Positions 26,124-41,100 of a stretch of DNA of 64,000 bases are shown piece after piece. The position numbers and the translations under genes are program-made. Each line of letters starts with the position of its first letter. Within the stretch, counting starts at the first letter, position 1. The stretch covers positions 227,347-291,346 of the forward strand of contig JAJAGP010000046.1 in NCBI GenBank assembly GCA_025084515.1, read 5' to 3'. The stretch comes from Ancistrus triradiatus. Its lineage: Eukaryota > Chordata > Actinopteri > Siluriformes > Loricariidae. Below the pieces are notes generated by a model. The model saw nothing but the letters and a program-made list of their open reading frames with translations, was not told where the DNA came from and did not search any database.

Positions 26124-29100
26124 TTATCATTATTATAAATTTTTATGTTGCATAAATAGTTACTTACTTAGCTCCCTGTGCTCTCTGGAATATGAAAATA
26201 ATTATAAATAAATTAGAAAGAGAATAATTAAAATAATAATTAAAAAGAGAAAAAACAATGTTGATAATACAAATACCCAAAAATAAACAAATGATAACAA
26301 TTATTATTGTTATTATTATTATTATTAATACTATTATTGGTGCTGTTGATAATAATAAAAATAATAATTATAATAAATAATATTCGAAGTAGTATAGTTA
26401 TTGTAATAGTAATAAAACATATTATTATTAGTAGTAGTAGTAGATCTGGTAGTATTTATTTATTTGTTTGTTTGTTTGTTTTTTATTTCATTTTTAAATA
26501 TAATCCAATATTTACTACAGCCGTAATGAGAACAAACAATGTTAAATTTTGTAAAATCTTTTTGCTGAATCTGGCAAAACTGATAAGTATAGCTCTTTAT
26601 CCTAACCTTTGAAAGATGCAGAATATAAAGTATGACTCATGAGTGGCCCAGAACTGAGCCCTGTGGGACACCGTATTGCAACTTTTAGGATGCTAAAAAA
26701 AATTGTGACAGTCTGTCAAATAAAACATAAAGCAGGCAAGAACTAACAGTGTTTTCACTAACATTCAGTGGTCAGAGGTGTCAGAATCTGGTCAGAGCCA
26801 GAAACACAAATGAAATATGAACTTTAACCACAAATCTGTGTTGAGCCTTAAACAGCATAAGAATAAATCTGACTTAAACTGCCTTTTCTTGTTCAATTAA
26901 GTGGCGTTATTTGTTTTTGCTGTTGCAAATACATGTCGTATTAAGTGACTTTTATGCCACACATGCCTTTAATTAGCCGTTGTAGCTCTGATTAATGGGT
27001 AGGTGCTGCTGGATGAGTTCCATTGTATTTAGCGGTTATATTAAGGTCTCGCTAAATTGCTGGCTTATAAACGAGCATCCCCATTAGAAAGCAGTCATGA
27101 GTTATGGTAAACACCCATAGGTCTGTCAAACCTGTGCTCACTCTGCTCATTTGTTGTGTTTATGGTGCACAGGTGAGTGCTTTAATAAACTTTACACCTT
27201 TCCCAGAACGCTGTACACCTGACAGCTCTTCGCTCTGCTTGTGTTTGCTTCCCGCTCTTTCTAAATGTGAGGGGTTTTTAAAATTGTACTTAATTTGCGG
27301 AGTTAATCAGAGCGTATTTAATTGCGTGAATATTTCAGCGTCGTGCTCATTAAGTGTAAACTCGGTGCCTCTGACACAGAAGGAGCACAACTGATAGGCA
27401 CAATTACCTCTACCTGAAAGCACCAGGTTATATTAATGCATTTTTAGTAAGGAGGACGTAACGCAATGCCTGGTCTGTATTGCTGTTCGTTGTATTGGTG
27501 GGTGTGGTCAGGGGGCACTAAGTGCTAAGCTCCTGTATAGTTTGTTCATTGTGTATGTGTGTATGCTTGTGTGTTTTGCCTATCTAGGCTGTTTTGTCAG
27601 CCAGTTTAGCTTAGTTAGCCCATCTCCTGTTAAGCCTGTCCTTTGTTTGCTTTACAGATTTCTGCCTTTCTGTTTACTGCCCTTGTTTTTACCTCACTAT
27701 GTCTGGCATTGTCAATAAACCCTCACCACTTGCCCCTCAACCGTGACCAATCTAAAATGTGTGTCAACAATAAGTCGTTTGGCACCCAGAGTTTAAACTG
27801 GCATGGGTGGAATCCTTACCTGACAGGATTAGCGCTGTTATTAAATCTGGATGGAGCTTAAACCGAGCCTTCCAAAGCCAGCGATAGCTACGTATTCTCA
27901 ACGACTCGCATGGAAATTAAATGCCCTTCACCCGTCACAAATCAATATTCACATAAAACAGCTCTTTACCTGTGCCTCGGGGCTGATTGGCATCAATCCC
28001 TCGCGGCCCTAAAACACGGTGAAACACGAGTGTCAATATTATGCAGGTGTGAACAGCGTGAGCAAACGAACGCATTAGTGATTTTAACAATCCTTGTCAT
28101 TTGCTGCGTGGTGTCGGATTGTGAGAGGGGAAAATATTGTCGAATCGTGGTAAATACGTGCTGATTGAATCACCGAAGCCCTCGATGTACTTCTGTTCTA
28201 AAGTGCTCAGTGAAGGGTGCGTGGGTGTTAGGAATGTGCACATGGGGAGTGTCTATGCCACTATTTAACATAAAGTCTGGGCTTAACAAAACGTCACTTT
28301 CACTTAAAACCTTCGATTAGCCTTCATGTATTAATATCTGCTTAGACATCACTTCAGTACAGCATACAGTGGTGCTTGAAAGTTTGTGAACCCTTTAGAA
28401 TTTTCTGTATTTCTGCATAAATATGACCTAAAACATCATCAGATTTTCACACAAGTCCTAAAGTATATAAAGAGAACCCAGTTACACAAATGAGACAAAA
28501 ATATTATACTTGGTCATTTATTTATTGAGGAAAATGATCCAATATTACATATTAGTGAGTGGCAAAAGTATGTGACCCTCTAGATTAGCAGTTAATTTGA
28601 GGGTGAAATTTCAATCAATGGGATGACAATCAGGTGTGAGTGGGGCACCTGTTTTCATTTAAAAGAACAGGGATCTATCAAAGTCTGCTCTTCACACCAT
28701 GTTTGTGGAAGTGTTATCATGGCACGAACAAAGGAGATTTCTGAGGAGCTCAGGAGAAAGAGTTGTTGATCTCTCATCAGGCTGGAAAAGGTTTCACAAA
28801 AACCATCTCTAAAGAGTTTGGACTTCCACCAATCCACAGTCAGACAGATTGTGTACAAATGAAGGAAATTTACAAAGACCATTGTTACCCTCAACAGGAG
28901 TGGTCATCGACCAACAAAGATCACTCCAAGAGCAAGGCGTGTAATAGTTTGGTGAGTCACAAAGGAGTGGTCGACAACAAAGATCACTCCAAGAGCAAGG
29001 CGGTGTAAAAAAAAAATAGTTGGTGGGTCACAAAGGACCCCAGGGTAACTTCTAAGCAACAACTGAAGGCCTCTCTCACATTGGTTAATGTTAATGGTCA

Positions 29101-32100
29101 TGAGCCCACCATCAGAAGAACACTGAACAACCATGGTGTGCAAGGAGGAGAAAGCCACTGCTCTCCAAAAAAGAACATTGCTGCTCGTCTGCAGTTTTTG
29201 CTAAAGATCACGTGGATGAGCCAGAAGGCTATTGGAAGAATGTTTTTGTGGACGATGAGACCATATAGAACTTTTTGGTTTAAAAGAAAAAGCGTCATGT
29301 CTGGAGAAGGAGAACACTGCATTCCAAGCATAAGAACCTTATCCATCTGTGAAACATGGTGGTGGTAGTATCATAGTTTTTGGGCCTGTTTTGCTGCATC
29401 TGGCAGGACTGCTTGCCATCATTGATGGAACAATGAAATTCTGAATGATATCAGAGAATTCTAAAGGAAAATGTCAGGACATCTGTCCATGAAACTGAAT
29501 CTCAAGAGAAGGAAGAAGGTGCAGCAAGACACCGACCCTAAGCACACACAAGCCGTTCTACCAAGAATGGGTTAGCAGAAGAATAAAGTTCATGTTATGA
29601 AATGACCAAGTCAAAGTCCTGACCTTAATCCAATGGAGATGTTGTGGAAGGACCTGAAGCGAGCAGCTAATGGTGAGGAAAACCCACCAACATCCCAGAG
29701 CTGAAGCTGTTCTGTACGGAGGAATGGGCTAAAATTTCCTCCAAGCCGGCGTGCAGGACTGATCAACAGCTACAGGAAACGTTTTAGCTGCAGTTATTGC
29801 TGCACAGGGGGGGGTCACAGCAGATACTGAAAGCAAAGGCTCACATACTTTTGCCACTCACTAATATGTAATATTGGATCATTTTCCTCAATAAATAAAT
29901 GACCAAGTATAATATTTTTTTCTCATTTGTTTAACTGGGTTCTCTTTATCTACTTTTAGGACTTGTGTGAAAATCTAATGATGTTCTGATTTGAGCTTTA
30001 ACTTGAAAATCTCAATAAAATGTCACTGTAATATATTTATACCTTATGAAGCATTATAAGCAGCCTGTAATGGCTCTACATCATGAACAGATCATCTATT
30101 TTATCTATTTAATAAGCTAAAATGATTATGGGTTACATTATTGTTATATGCTGACACTTTAACATGTTTTCTTATTGTATTATAAACGGATTAAACATAT
30201 ATAAATGCTTATAAGTACTTATGACTATTGTGTTAAGCAAACATTAATATGTGATGTCTGAATTTTATTGTTTGAATTGTTTAATATAATCTTTCTAAGA
30301 ACACTATACTCACAAAACCCAGATTCTGGTATAGAGTTCTGCAAGTTAATGTTTATTTTCTCAAATTTATTTCACGCAAGATTTCAGTGTTACATAAACT
30401 AATTAGTTATGGCACTATAATTATTTTTTTCTTCTTCTACCTCTCCAGGTCTTCCTGCCCTGGTTGTTGCTGTGTCTGTAGGATTCACCAGAGCCAGAGG
30501 GTACGGGACGCCAAAATAGTAAGCATCTTTATATCTCACGTTATACTAGTGGTCTTAACTGGTTTTAAGAAAAGATTGCTGATTTTTGTTCCAGTATACT
30601 CGCATGTCATTATTTATCGCATATAAAGTATGTATCAGTGTCCTGTAGCATGTACAGTGTTACATGTACAGTACTGTGCAAAAGTCTTAGGCCACCATTA
30701 GATTAGATATACCATATTTTAGCATGCTATAATGAACATGTATAAATATTTCTCTGTCTATTTATTAGACACAACCAGAAATTACAGGAAATTTGTTAAA
30801 ACAGCTTCTACAGGATAAAGTTTTTACTGGGACCTGCTCTCACCACTGAGCAATAGCAGCATCTGGGAGCTTAATCAGGATTCCAAGTTGATCCTTCTAC
30901 AGTTCGAAGAAGCTTGATCATGAATGATCTTTTTGGAAGGGTAGCAGGCAAGAAAGCACTTTTTCAGAAGGGGAACAGGGTGAAAAAGCTAAGATATGCT
31001 AAAGCTCACAAAGATTGGAAGACGATTATGGAGGGACCTTCGACAATGTGTTATATATGGTCATTATACCCTCGCTAAAACAACAAATCTAAAGCTGGCC
31101 TAAGACTTTTGCACAGTACTATAGGTGGACACCCGTTACCAGAACCACCTACTTGTGTGTAACTGAAGGGGTATGGTCTAGTCCACATCAGAGGCCACCT
31201 TGCCCGAGGCAGGATATGAACCGTAGTGGTTCAGCAGCTCAACCACAGAGCCACTCGGGTCCATATTCTGCCTCGGGCAAGGTGGTTTCTGCGGTCGCGG
31301 CATCTCGACTTCTCATTCGGACTTCCACCATGGTGGCATCAGATGTTCCAGGACTAAAAGAACCATCCACCGCTGTGTAATAGGAGGGGTGTGCCCTAGT
31401 TCACATCAGATTGCCCAAGGCAGGAAACAGTCAGTGGTTCTAGTCCAGTTCTTATCGCAACCTGGGCAAGGTGGTTTCTCTGGTTGGCATTTCTCAACTT
31501 TTCCTCCGTGCCTCCTCCTCGTCTGAGGTTCAGATACAACTTAAAAAGTTTTAAAAAGAGTTTAAAAGAGCTTTATTAACTCTCATGGATCATGCTTATA
31601 GCTAATCCTAATACTAATCCGATGCACATTTACTACACAGAAAAACTAATTCACTTCTTAGAATTATTACTTATGGTACATACCTTCCATTTTCATAGCC
31701 TGCTGTTGAAACTCAAATGTACGGTGCAAATTGTGCATCAGATTCGTACCTGCACGTGTACTTTTTAGGACTGATAAATCACACCTGTGTTAAGACAAGC
31801 ACACAAATAACTTGTATTATATTGTATATACATAGTATGATAATCTCCCACTGCGATTTAACTGATAAAATCAGAAGTGTGTGATGTAGGGACTGATGTG
31901 GCAGGAGTGATGAGTGCTGGGAAATGTAGTGAGGAAAAGCCATGGTTGCGACAGTAACCATTTTGTTTTTCACGTTCAATACATTATTCAATAAATGACA
32001 TGAGATATTCGGCACTTTATTATAAAATAGGTTCTGTGTTAAAGATTGCACTCAGCTGTAGCTTAATGTAAGTGTTATAAGCATGTTTTTTTCATGTGTA

Positions 32101-35100
32101 CAATCTCCTCATAGAAATCAGATTAAGTAATCCGATAAAGGGAGCTGCATTTGTGTTCAGTAACTGGAGTTCTGAGCCCATGTATTCACTTCTGCCGGTG
32201 TTGTACACGGTTGCCAGGTCTTCTTACACGGGCTTCTTTTGGGATTTTTCCTTAGACCCGATGCGTATGTGTAAAGTGGGATCTGGCAACCCTGGAATTA
32301 AACGCAGCATCCGCGAAACGCCTACCAAACGTTTATGGGGAAACTCTCAAATACAGTTTAGCAGCATATGCTCGGGGAAATAAAGGATTTTGTTATTACG
32401 TCACATCCTTCTGTGAGATTATTGGCTGCCTCCAAATGAGGTTATTGGATTATTAAGTGCATGTGATCGCACTCATATATTAAACTCCTTGGTTTACTAT
32501 ACGTTCTACTTTTGTAATGGATGGGGAGCACTTGTAGTGGGTTCTGGCCCTTGTTCCGGGGCCCAACAGTGGACCTTCAGGTCTAGTCCAGTGTCTTTTC
32601 GCCATCCCAATCCCTAACTGAACATACTCTTGTATGATGGTAGCTTGTGTTTTTATATGATTGTGGGTTTGTTTTCTTGTGCAGTTGCTGGTTGTCTCTG
32701 GAAGGAGGATTGCTGTATGCCTTCGTCGGTCCTGCAGCTGTCATTGTTTTGGTATGTACTTTTCGGACTCCGAACCGGTTCATTGCTTGCGCACTCCCAC
32801 TTGACTGGTTTTGCATCTGGTTCTTTGTTCTAAAGTACAAACAAAGTGCTCTGAGCCAATAATGAAATTAGTGTCAAGCCCCGTGCTGTCGGGTGTGTGT
32901 ATTTTCCATTAGTGTAGCAGATTTTATATGCTTTGTAAACTAATTGATTTCTAAGTGCGTGCAGGCGTGTGTGTGTGTGTGCGTGTGTGTGTGTGCATGT
33001 GTGTGTGTGTGTTATATCTCTGTTTTGGTCTCAGGTGTGAGGTTTGAGCGAGAGCTTTGCGTTGTTTCATGGTCAGATGCAATTTGCATTGTTTGTCGGT
33101 TTCTTCACGGTCAGATGTGATTTGCGTTGTTTGTCCACGTCTCGCCGGGGTTATGACTCAAACAAACTGCAGGAAATGAGATTTGGGCATCTGGAGATGT
33201 TGCCTCCCCCTCCTGTGGGAGGCAGAATCTAATTAATGGAAAAAATAATTACTCTAGCTTTCAGCAATAAGCAAAATGGAACGATTTGTCTCTCGGCGAG
33301 TGATCGGAATTTGAATGGCGGGGGATTTGGGGAGCCTGCTGTTGTTTGGGACACTTCAGAAGAACATTTCCAAGTTCAAGCTTCAGGTCAAAGTGCTGAA
33401 GCACGCCAGTGGGACAGTGAAGAAAATGATGCAGAAGTCTACCATACTGCAAGAGCTTGGCTATTGTAATCAGTCCGATATGTCTAAGAACTTACAAGTT
33501 CGTCCTTATCTTCTGTAGAACGTTTCCAGGGAATACCTGACACTGTGCAGTAATACACGTCCGATCTAGAGCAGTGACTCCCAGCCTTTTTTCCTTGGAG
33601 CCCCCCTTAGGAGTAACTAAGAAATGCTGCGCCCCCCAGCCTGCACACACGGAGACCAAAAGAATAAAGTGATTCATTTCACATCTTTATTGGCAAAAAT
33701 TAACATAAGCTCTAGCTTTTTCCTTTTCTCTTGGGTTTCTTTCATAGCTTTTTGTATTTCCCTGTTTTTCATACTGGCTCCTTTTCTCTTTCAAGACAGC
33801 TAAAAATTAAACATAAGCTTATTAAATACAGTTTTAAGTGCTTTTATATACAGATTTTTGCAGTGAGGATTTTATTTAATGAGTCAAGTCAGATTTATTG
33901 CTATAACGCTGTTGTCTCAGAGCAGCTTTATCATTTTAGATTATCTTCTAATACCTAAGGCCAATCCCAAACTGAGCAAGCCTAGGGCGGCAGTGGCAAA
34001 AAAAATCCCTAAACATTATAAGGAAGAAACCTTTGGAGGACCGAGATTCAAAAAGAGAGACCCGACCTCCTTGGGCAGCATAGATGATAAATGTGAGAAT
34101 GAAAGTCGTTTATCTGTAGTAATAGTTCAAAAAACAGAAACAAAGTAAATATTATTAATAAAAAATGAATAAAATAACGTACATTTATGCATAGTCCGAT
34201 ACACAGAGTGACTTTAGGATCTTGAGTCCTCGGTGGGAAACGTAAAAAATGTGTACAAATTGTATTTTGACAAACTCCGAGCACCTTAGAGCAGACAAAG
34301 CCTCGTGGAACCGGTGTTGGAAACCATGGACCTAGAAAAATGAAAAATCAAAAAAGATCTCCTTATTGTCTCTGTAGTTTCTCCTAAACAACAATTAGAT
34401 CAAATGGAAAGACAAATGAGACTTCAGCATAAATCCCCGGCTCCTCAAAAGACCTCAGAAAGCTCACGTCTCCTCTTAAGATCTCAGATTTGCCAAAATG
34501 ATACCTCACTAAAGATAAGAGTCTCAATTTGAACCATTTCTCATCCAAAGACTTAAGAGCCTTCATGATTGATTCTGTGAATTACTGTTTGATCTGGGCC
34601 ATTTTCTTCCCTTTAATAGCTGTACGTCTAACAGATAAATCAGTTAGTTCACATTTTATTTGTATATACCAGTGATCTTGCTGTATCTTTGATCAAATAA
34701 GTCATCTCTCCCTGGAATCCTTTTTACTAAGCAAACTTTCAAGGATAAAAGGTCAAACTGGGCAGCTGTTTGTGTTAATTGCACTGTGTGAAATTGTTTT
34801 TTTTTATTGATTTTGCTAGCTTTTTTATTGCTGTACTGAGTAATTCATGTTCATTTTTAAAAAGATCAACTACAGAGTCTTGAAAGAGAATAAATAAAGA
34901 CAAGAAAAAGATCTCAAATTCTCAGCTTTGACTCCTTTAATCTCAGAAGTATCTCATGTCTTGTTTTTTGTCTAATGCGATTTCTTCTAAGCAATTTTAG
35001 AAGAAACGTCTGTGACGAAGTTGATCTTTAAATGAAATATTAGTGGGAATCACAAATGAGTCTCCCGAGAAAGTTTGAGCGATAAACATTTTCTCTGGGA

Positions 35101-38100
35101 AGACATCAGTCCATCGTCGGGCTTCAGACTTCTACAAAACAGTCAGAATTAGCTTCTCCTAAATGCCTGTATAAGGTGAGATCTTGCCGTGCTACGTTCT
35201 GTGGGTTTTCCAAATACGTGTTCGAATATGTATTTGATTCAGCAAGGTAATCCAAGCAAGCAGCGCTGCTGTTAAATAAAGCTCTCTGCTTAGAAACACA
35301 GTGGCTCTGCTGGTGGAAAGCAATTTTCCTGCTCGTCATCTAAGAGAAATAAGAGCGTAGCATAGAAATTTCTCCCACCAGGCAACCGCCGAGGCCTGGC
35401 AGGCTGCATTCAGAGTGCCAGTTCCTTCCAGCACATTTTGTTCTCACAACTGCCTCCTGTATTAATACAGCACTCTGTGGATCCCGAATATTTCTCGCGG
35501 CACTGATTTAGTCATGAGTGCAGCCTCGCTTTGGTTCCTCGCTGTCAGGACGTCTTGCTCCAGCATGTCTTTGGGTTCCTGTTGCCATTTCGGGCTGTAA
35601 ATTCTGCTTGTCACTTAGGTTTGGTGTCCATGTTGGTCTCGGATGTTAAATGCTGTGTTTCTGCTCCGCAGGTGAACATGCTGATTGGAATCGTGGTCTT
35701 CAATAAGCTCATGTCGAGGGATGGTATCTCAGACAAGTCCAAAAAGCAGAGAGCTGGGTGAGTAAAGGCGAAAACGAGCACTTTAGCATTTTAGAGCGCG
35801 GTTTTAGGAGTGACGTTGACGGAAGTCAATAAATCGGGCGTACAGACGTTTGAGCAGTGTAAAGTGTTAGGGTTTGTTTATACCCAGATTGGCTTAAACT
35901 TCATTTTCTATGTTTATTCAACTCTGAATCTACTAATATTTTGACTGTTCATGAGGAGTACTGGTCAATCTCAGGCAACTTTATTTTATTTTTTACTCTT
36001 TATGAGTATCTTCGATTATACAGGAAAAAATAAGAGAGAACACACTTTTGGTCTTCTCATGATCTTCAGAAGATCCAGACGATCTCCCTATGGAACTTGT
36101 GACTTGTGGTTCCATATTTCCGGATATGTTAGGGTAACAGGACTCCTGGGAACGAGACTAAAATGTGTATTACTATATAAAATATGGATTTTCTGTCCTT
36201 AAAGTCCACAGAGAACTGTTTTGCCAGCTGAAAAGCCGACCTCACAGTCACGTTCCAAAATCTAGTAGAAGTGGTCGAGTGAACTCCATAATACCCATGT
36301 TGTGGATGCAATGCTTTTGGGTGTCCACAAACTTTTGCCTATAGAGTGTTCACAGTATCATGTACTGTATATGGACTTATATAGTATATGGAGACATGAC
36401 AACACGTGACTTAGATTGTACTTAGATACAATAATTAAAATACTTTCTCCACCTGTGTGTGGTAACTTGGCAACATGGCCATTTGGATGCCCTGCGCATT
36501 TTGTTATCGATAATAAATTGAATTATATTATTGTTATAACATAGCAGATACCTCTGATAGCAGAGGTACTTTTAAGAGAAGTATTGACAGTGTGAGTATA
36601 AAGCCGCGAGTTATTCGTTTCTATCTGGAAACCTTGGAGCGCCGAGTTTTTATATAACCCGCGTCTATAGAACCTCAGGAACGAGTAGGAGTGCACATGC
36701 AGCCCTACTCTGAATGCTCAGCCGAGCTTAAATGTGCGAAAAAACCAGTGAAGTGGCTCCTATTAAAGCAGTGGTCAAGACAATGAAAGAGCGGCACAGG
36801 TTTCTGTTTGTGAGTGGCTGTTTAACGATTGGCCTTTCCTACTGAAAAAAGAGCCTATTCAGAAATGGAAGCTAATCTAATGACTGGATATTTCTAATCC
36901 CCACTCCAGACGACGATCCATGCTGCAATTCTCTCTCAAATTGATTACTTTTAATTTACTCGATTCCCTTCCCGAGGTTTTGTTGTTCGAGTGGACGTAA
37001 CGAATGTCGGAGGCCGGCTTTAAATGGTCTCTCGTATAAAGTTTTCCCCAGCAGATGGTTGGGCGTGTGATAATTATGCACAAACACATACACATGTGTG
37101 AGCGGCTGCATTGCATCAGCCCGAGCTGTCAGTGCTGTGCTTTGTAGCATTAACCGGCGTTTTATGCAATGTATTGTCACACTCCGCTGTCTTATGTATG
37201 TGTGAGTGTGTGTGTGTGTGTTGTGGTGGCAATCTGGACTGCTCATGTTAATGTGGTCCTCATGGTATTTATAAACTCCTATCTCTGCCTCATATTCCAC
37301 CTCTGGCTCTGGAAAGATGATGTTTGAGTTGCGTTCAAGCTGGTCAGAGGTCCTGCCAGTTCCTACTTCAGGCTGAGGAAAAGACCAGAGGTTCTGGCAC
37401 CTGGGTGGCAGAAAATGGTATGGGTATAGTGCCCACTAGAACTGGATTTTAGAATCCCAAATCAGAAAGAGTCGGGGCACGGTGTGTCTTGCATTTAATT
37501 TGACTTTTGTTTCATTGCAGACCGTATGAACCCAAGATATTGGTCAACTTCATTTCATTTGTTAATAAACATCCATTCCTGCTTTTCACGCCAGCAACAC
37601 ATTCTACAAAAAGATGGGACGGGGCAATTTAGGGCTAGTAATGAGGTCAGAACTGTAAAAAGTATGAGTTTTTGAGAAGCAAAGATGGGCAGAGGATCTC
37701 CAGTTTATTAACAACTGCATGAGAAAATGTTCCTCAAAGAAAGACTGGAAGGGATTTCCATATTTCTCCCTCTACAGTGCATAATATGAAACGATTCAAG
37801 GAATTTGGAGGAATTTCCTAAAAAGCCAAACTGAAGAGGGGTGATCTCCGATCCCTCAGATGGCACTGAATAAAAAACCATCATTCACCATTAACTGATA
37901 GAACCACATGGGCAAGGGATTACTTTATCAAACCTTTATCAAGCTCTACAATACAGAGTTACATTCACAAATGCCACTTAAAACGTTATTGTGCAAAAAA
38001 AGGAACCTTATGTTATAACCATGTCTGGAAGCGGCGTCGACTTCTCTGGGCTTGGAGGCATCTGGGATGGATCAGGGATTGTCGTCAGACGATTCAATAT

Positions 38101-41100
38101 TGTAGGTCTTTTTTGGAAGAAATGGACACCAAAGACGAAAAGGACCATCCAGACTGTTATCAAGTCCAGAATCCAGGCTCTGTCACTGTATGAGGTCAGG
38201 TCAGGGCCCTTGGTCAAGGTCGTTTACACTTCTAAAAAGAACACTGAGATTTTAGAGCAACATACGCTGCTTTCAAGAGGACATCTTCTCCAGGGACACC
38301 CCTCCCAATCCTGAGTGGTCCATGCAGTTCAGGAGCCGCTGTCAGGACGGAACTGAGTTGAAAGCACAGACATACCAGCACACCTTTCAGAGTGCCACAC
38401 CTTTGGTCCTACTGAGAACAGAGCTAGGAACCAGCAAGACCAACTCGAAAGACAAAAAACACAACTTAAACCTCGCTTTGGGAGACAAACCGCAGTGGTT
38501 CAGCACCACAAAGCATCACTCCACTGCTAAACAACCCCGTTTCATTTGCCGCCTCTGGAGAGATGAAGTTGGAGCAGTGTTTTAAGTTGGCGAGAGCTCC
38601 CATTGTTTCCCTGTTCGAGTGGAGTTGGGGGTTCATATAAAAGAAGAAGACCTTCGATATTTCTACAAAAATCTTACAAAGAAAAGTTCACACGCTCTTG
38701 GTCAGCACTCTGGTTTCTCTGTAGACTCGTCTGACTTTGACTATGACTGACACTGGATTTTTTACTTGGCGCTAACATTTTTCAGTGTTAAAGGCCAGAA
38801 TTTCAATCGGACTCCACCAACTTGTGCATTAATAATAAATAACTTGCCGAGCTTCTTCTTGTCCGCTTTGGTCCCTTTTCTCATTTAGGTCGCTGGAACG
38901 GAGCAAAGTCTGTACGTTTCAGAAAGTCAGGGAGATTCGGACGGGTTCATTAAACACCCAAATCCATGACTAATGACCTCAGAGACGGAGCGGGATGGCC
39001 TTGTGTGCTTCGTTGCCCGACAACGAAATAGATCTAGAAAAATACTCCAGGACCCTCCGATGATTAGTCACGGAGTTCAGGCATGTGGATGTCTGTTTTA
39101 TTATAACTTACACACCAGTGCGCAAACTTTTGCCGCAAGAAGTTGGTCCTTGAAGCTTCCATGTGCTCCCTGTATTATTAATGAGCTGTACTAGGGTTTT
39201 TTGGGGCAGCTGTTTCAGCTTTTGCCCCGTTGTTACCACACAGCTCTGCAGTCATCCAAGATCTGGAATCCAAGAGAGGAACTTTTTTCTGCCTGGCGTA
39301 GAATGATGGCTGCTTCTGTGTTTGTGGGATCCAAGCAGTCTGATGTTGTGAATTTATTAGATCGTGCACACACAATAGCAAAGTGTCACCCTCACCCTCC
39401 CACACTGGAAATTGTTATGCAGATTTGTGTAATCCAATTAGTCCTAACCCAACGAACTCATCATCACTGAATTCATCATTGTGCATTTCTAATTTGGTGA
39501 TGTAAATCTTCCATAAACAGTGCAAGCTTAGGTATTGTAGCTTTGACATTTAAAGCCTGAAATGGTTTGATCTTACTGATCAGTGGAGCAGTATAGCCCA
39601 TCAGAGCCAGGTCGTTTGTTAGTGCCTTAAATGTCCAATTGACCAATGTCAGTTTGCTTTAACGGCTGAGGTCTTAAGAATTATAATAGGAAATAAAAAT
39701 TAATTCATGTCTGAATGACAGAAAACTAGTACAGGGAACCTCGGAAGTTGAACTTCAATGGTTCCAGAAGGCGGTTTGAACTCCAATTTGATCGAAGTCA
39801 TAAATTTCCATGTAAGAAGTAATGTAAATAGGATTAATCCATTTCCAACCCCCAAATTATTGTTTTTTATGCCTAAATGCTATGTAATTAATGATTAAAA
39901 GCATTAATAAAGCAAAGGAATGTAATACTATACTAATAATCAATAAAGCGATTGAAAGACATGAAATAAGTGAAAATAAATAACAGTAATGTGTCTTATC
40001 GCTGGGACAGCGGCGCCTGAGGGAGTGTCTGAAATTGTGTTCATGGACTGATGTACTATACATACAGTGGTGTGAAAAAGTTTTTGCCCCCTTCCTGATT
40101 TCCTATGTTTTTGCATGTTTGTCACACTTAAGTGTTTCGGAACATCAAACCAATTAAAATATTAGTCAAAGACAACACAAGTGAATACAGAATGCAGTTT
40201 TTAAATGAAGGTGTTTATTATTAAGGGAGAAAACAATCCAAACCTACATGAGAAAACAATCAAAACCTTACCTACATGGAACTGGTCGGGTGAAAAAGTG
40301 ATTGCCCCCCTAAACCTAATTAACTGGTTGGGCCGCCCTTAGCAGCAACAACTGCAACCAAAGGTTTTTTGTGATAACTTGCAATGAGTCTTTTACAAGT
40401 TTGAGCCGTTGTGGAGGAATTTTTGGCCACTCATCTTTGCAGAATTGTTGTTTGTAATTCAGCCACATTGGAGGGTTTTTCCAGCAATGAACAGAACACC
40501 TTTTTCTAAGGTCCATGCCACAACATCTCAATAGGATTCAGGTCAGGACTTTTGACCAGGCCACTCCCAAAGTCTTCATTTTGTTTTTCTTCAGCCATTC
40601 AGAGCTGGACTTGCTGGTGTGTTTTGGATCATTGTCCTGCTGCAGAACCCAAGTTCGTTTCAGCTTGAGGTCACCAACAGATGGCTGGACATTCTCCTTC
40701 AGGATTTTTTGGTAGACAGCAGAATTTGTAGTTCCATTTATCACAGCAAGTCTTCCAGGTCCTGAAGCAGCAAAACAGCCCCAGACCATCACACTACCAC
40801 CACCATATTTTACTGTTGCTATAATGTTCTTTTTCTGAAATGCTGTGTTACTTTTACGCCAGATGTAATGGGACACACACCTTCCAGAGTGACGAGACGT
40901 CAGTCCACAGAATGTTTTCCCAAAAGTCTTGGGGATAATCAAGATGTGTTCTGTAAAATTGAGATGAGCTTTAATGTTCTTTTTGCTCAGCAGTGGTTTT
41001 CATTTTGGAACTATGCCATGCAGGCCATTTTTGCCCAGCCTCTTTCTTATGGTGGAGGCATGAACACTGACCTTAACTGAGGCAAGTGAGGTCTGCAGTT

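Larger units (their letters stand above)
24519..30448. other. adgrb2 intron between TM3 and TM4 exons
   Basis: A 5.9-kb intron. 24519-25180 and 26440-28360 are unique-looking with no recognised gene. 25.2-26.4 kb is simple sequence, and 28367-29992 is a Tc1 relic. Confidence 0.7.

Noticed and set aside
25519..26211. Ile/Asn/Tyr-rich ORFs
   Set aside because: They are translations of (TAA)n, (TG)n and (TA)n tracts.
33236..33518. Two overlapping + strand ORFs, considered as a processed pseudogene
   Set aside because: No recognisable family, no poly-A tail and no flanking direct repeats.
36721..36770. LKCAK-like word, first considered as the loop 3 cassette exon
   Set aside because: No CxxC-Gly continuation and no suitable splice sites. 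The true candidate is at 42276-42374.
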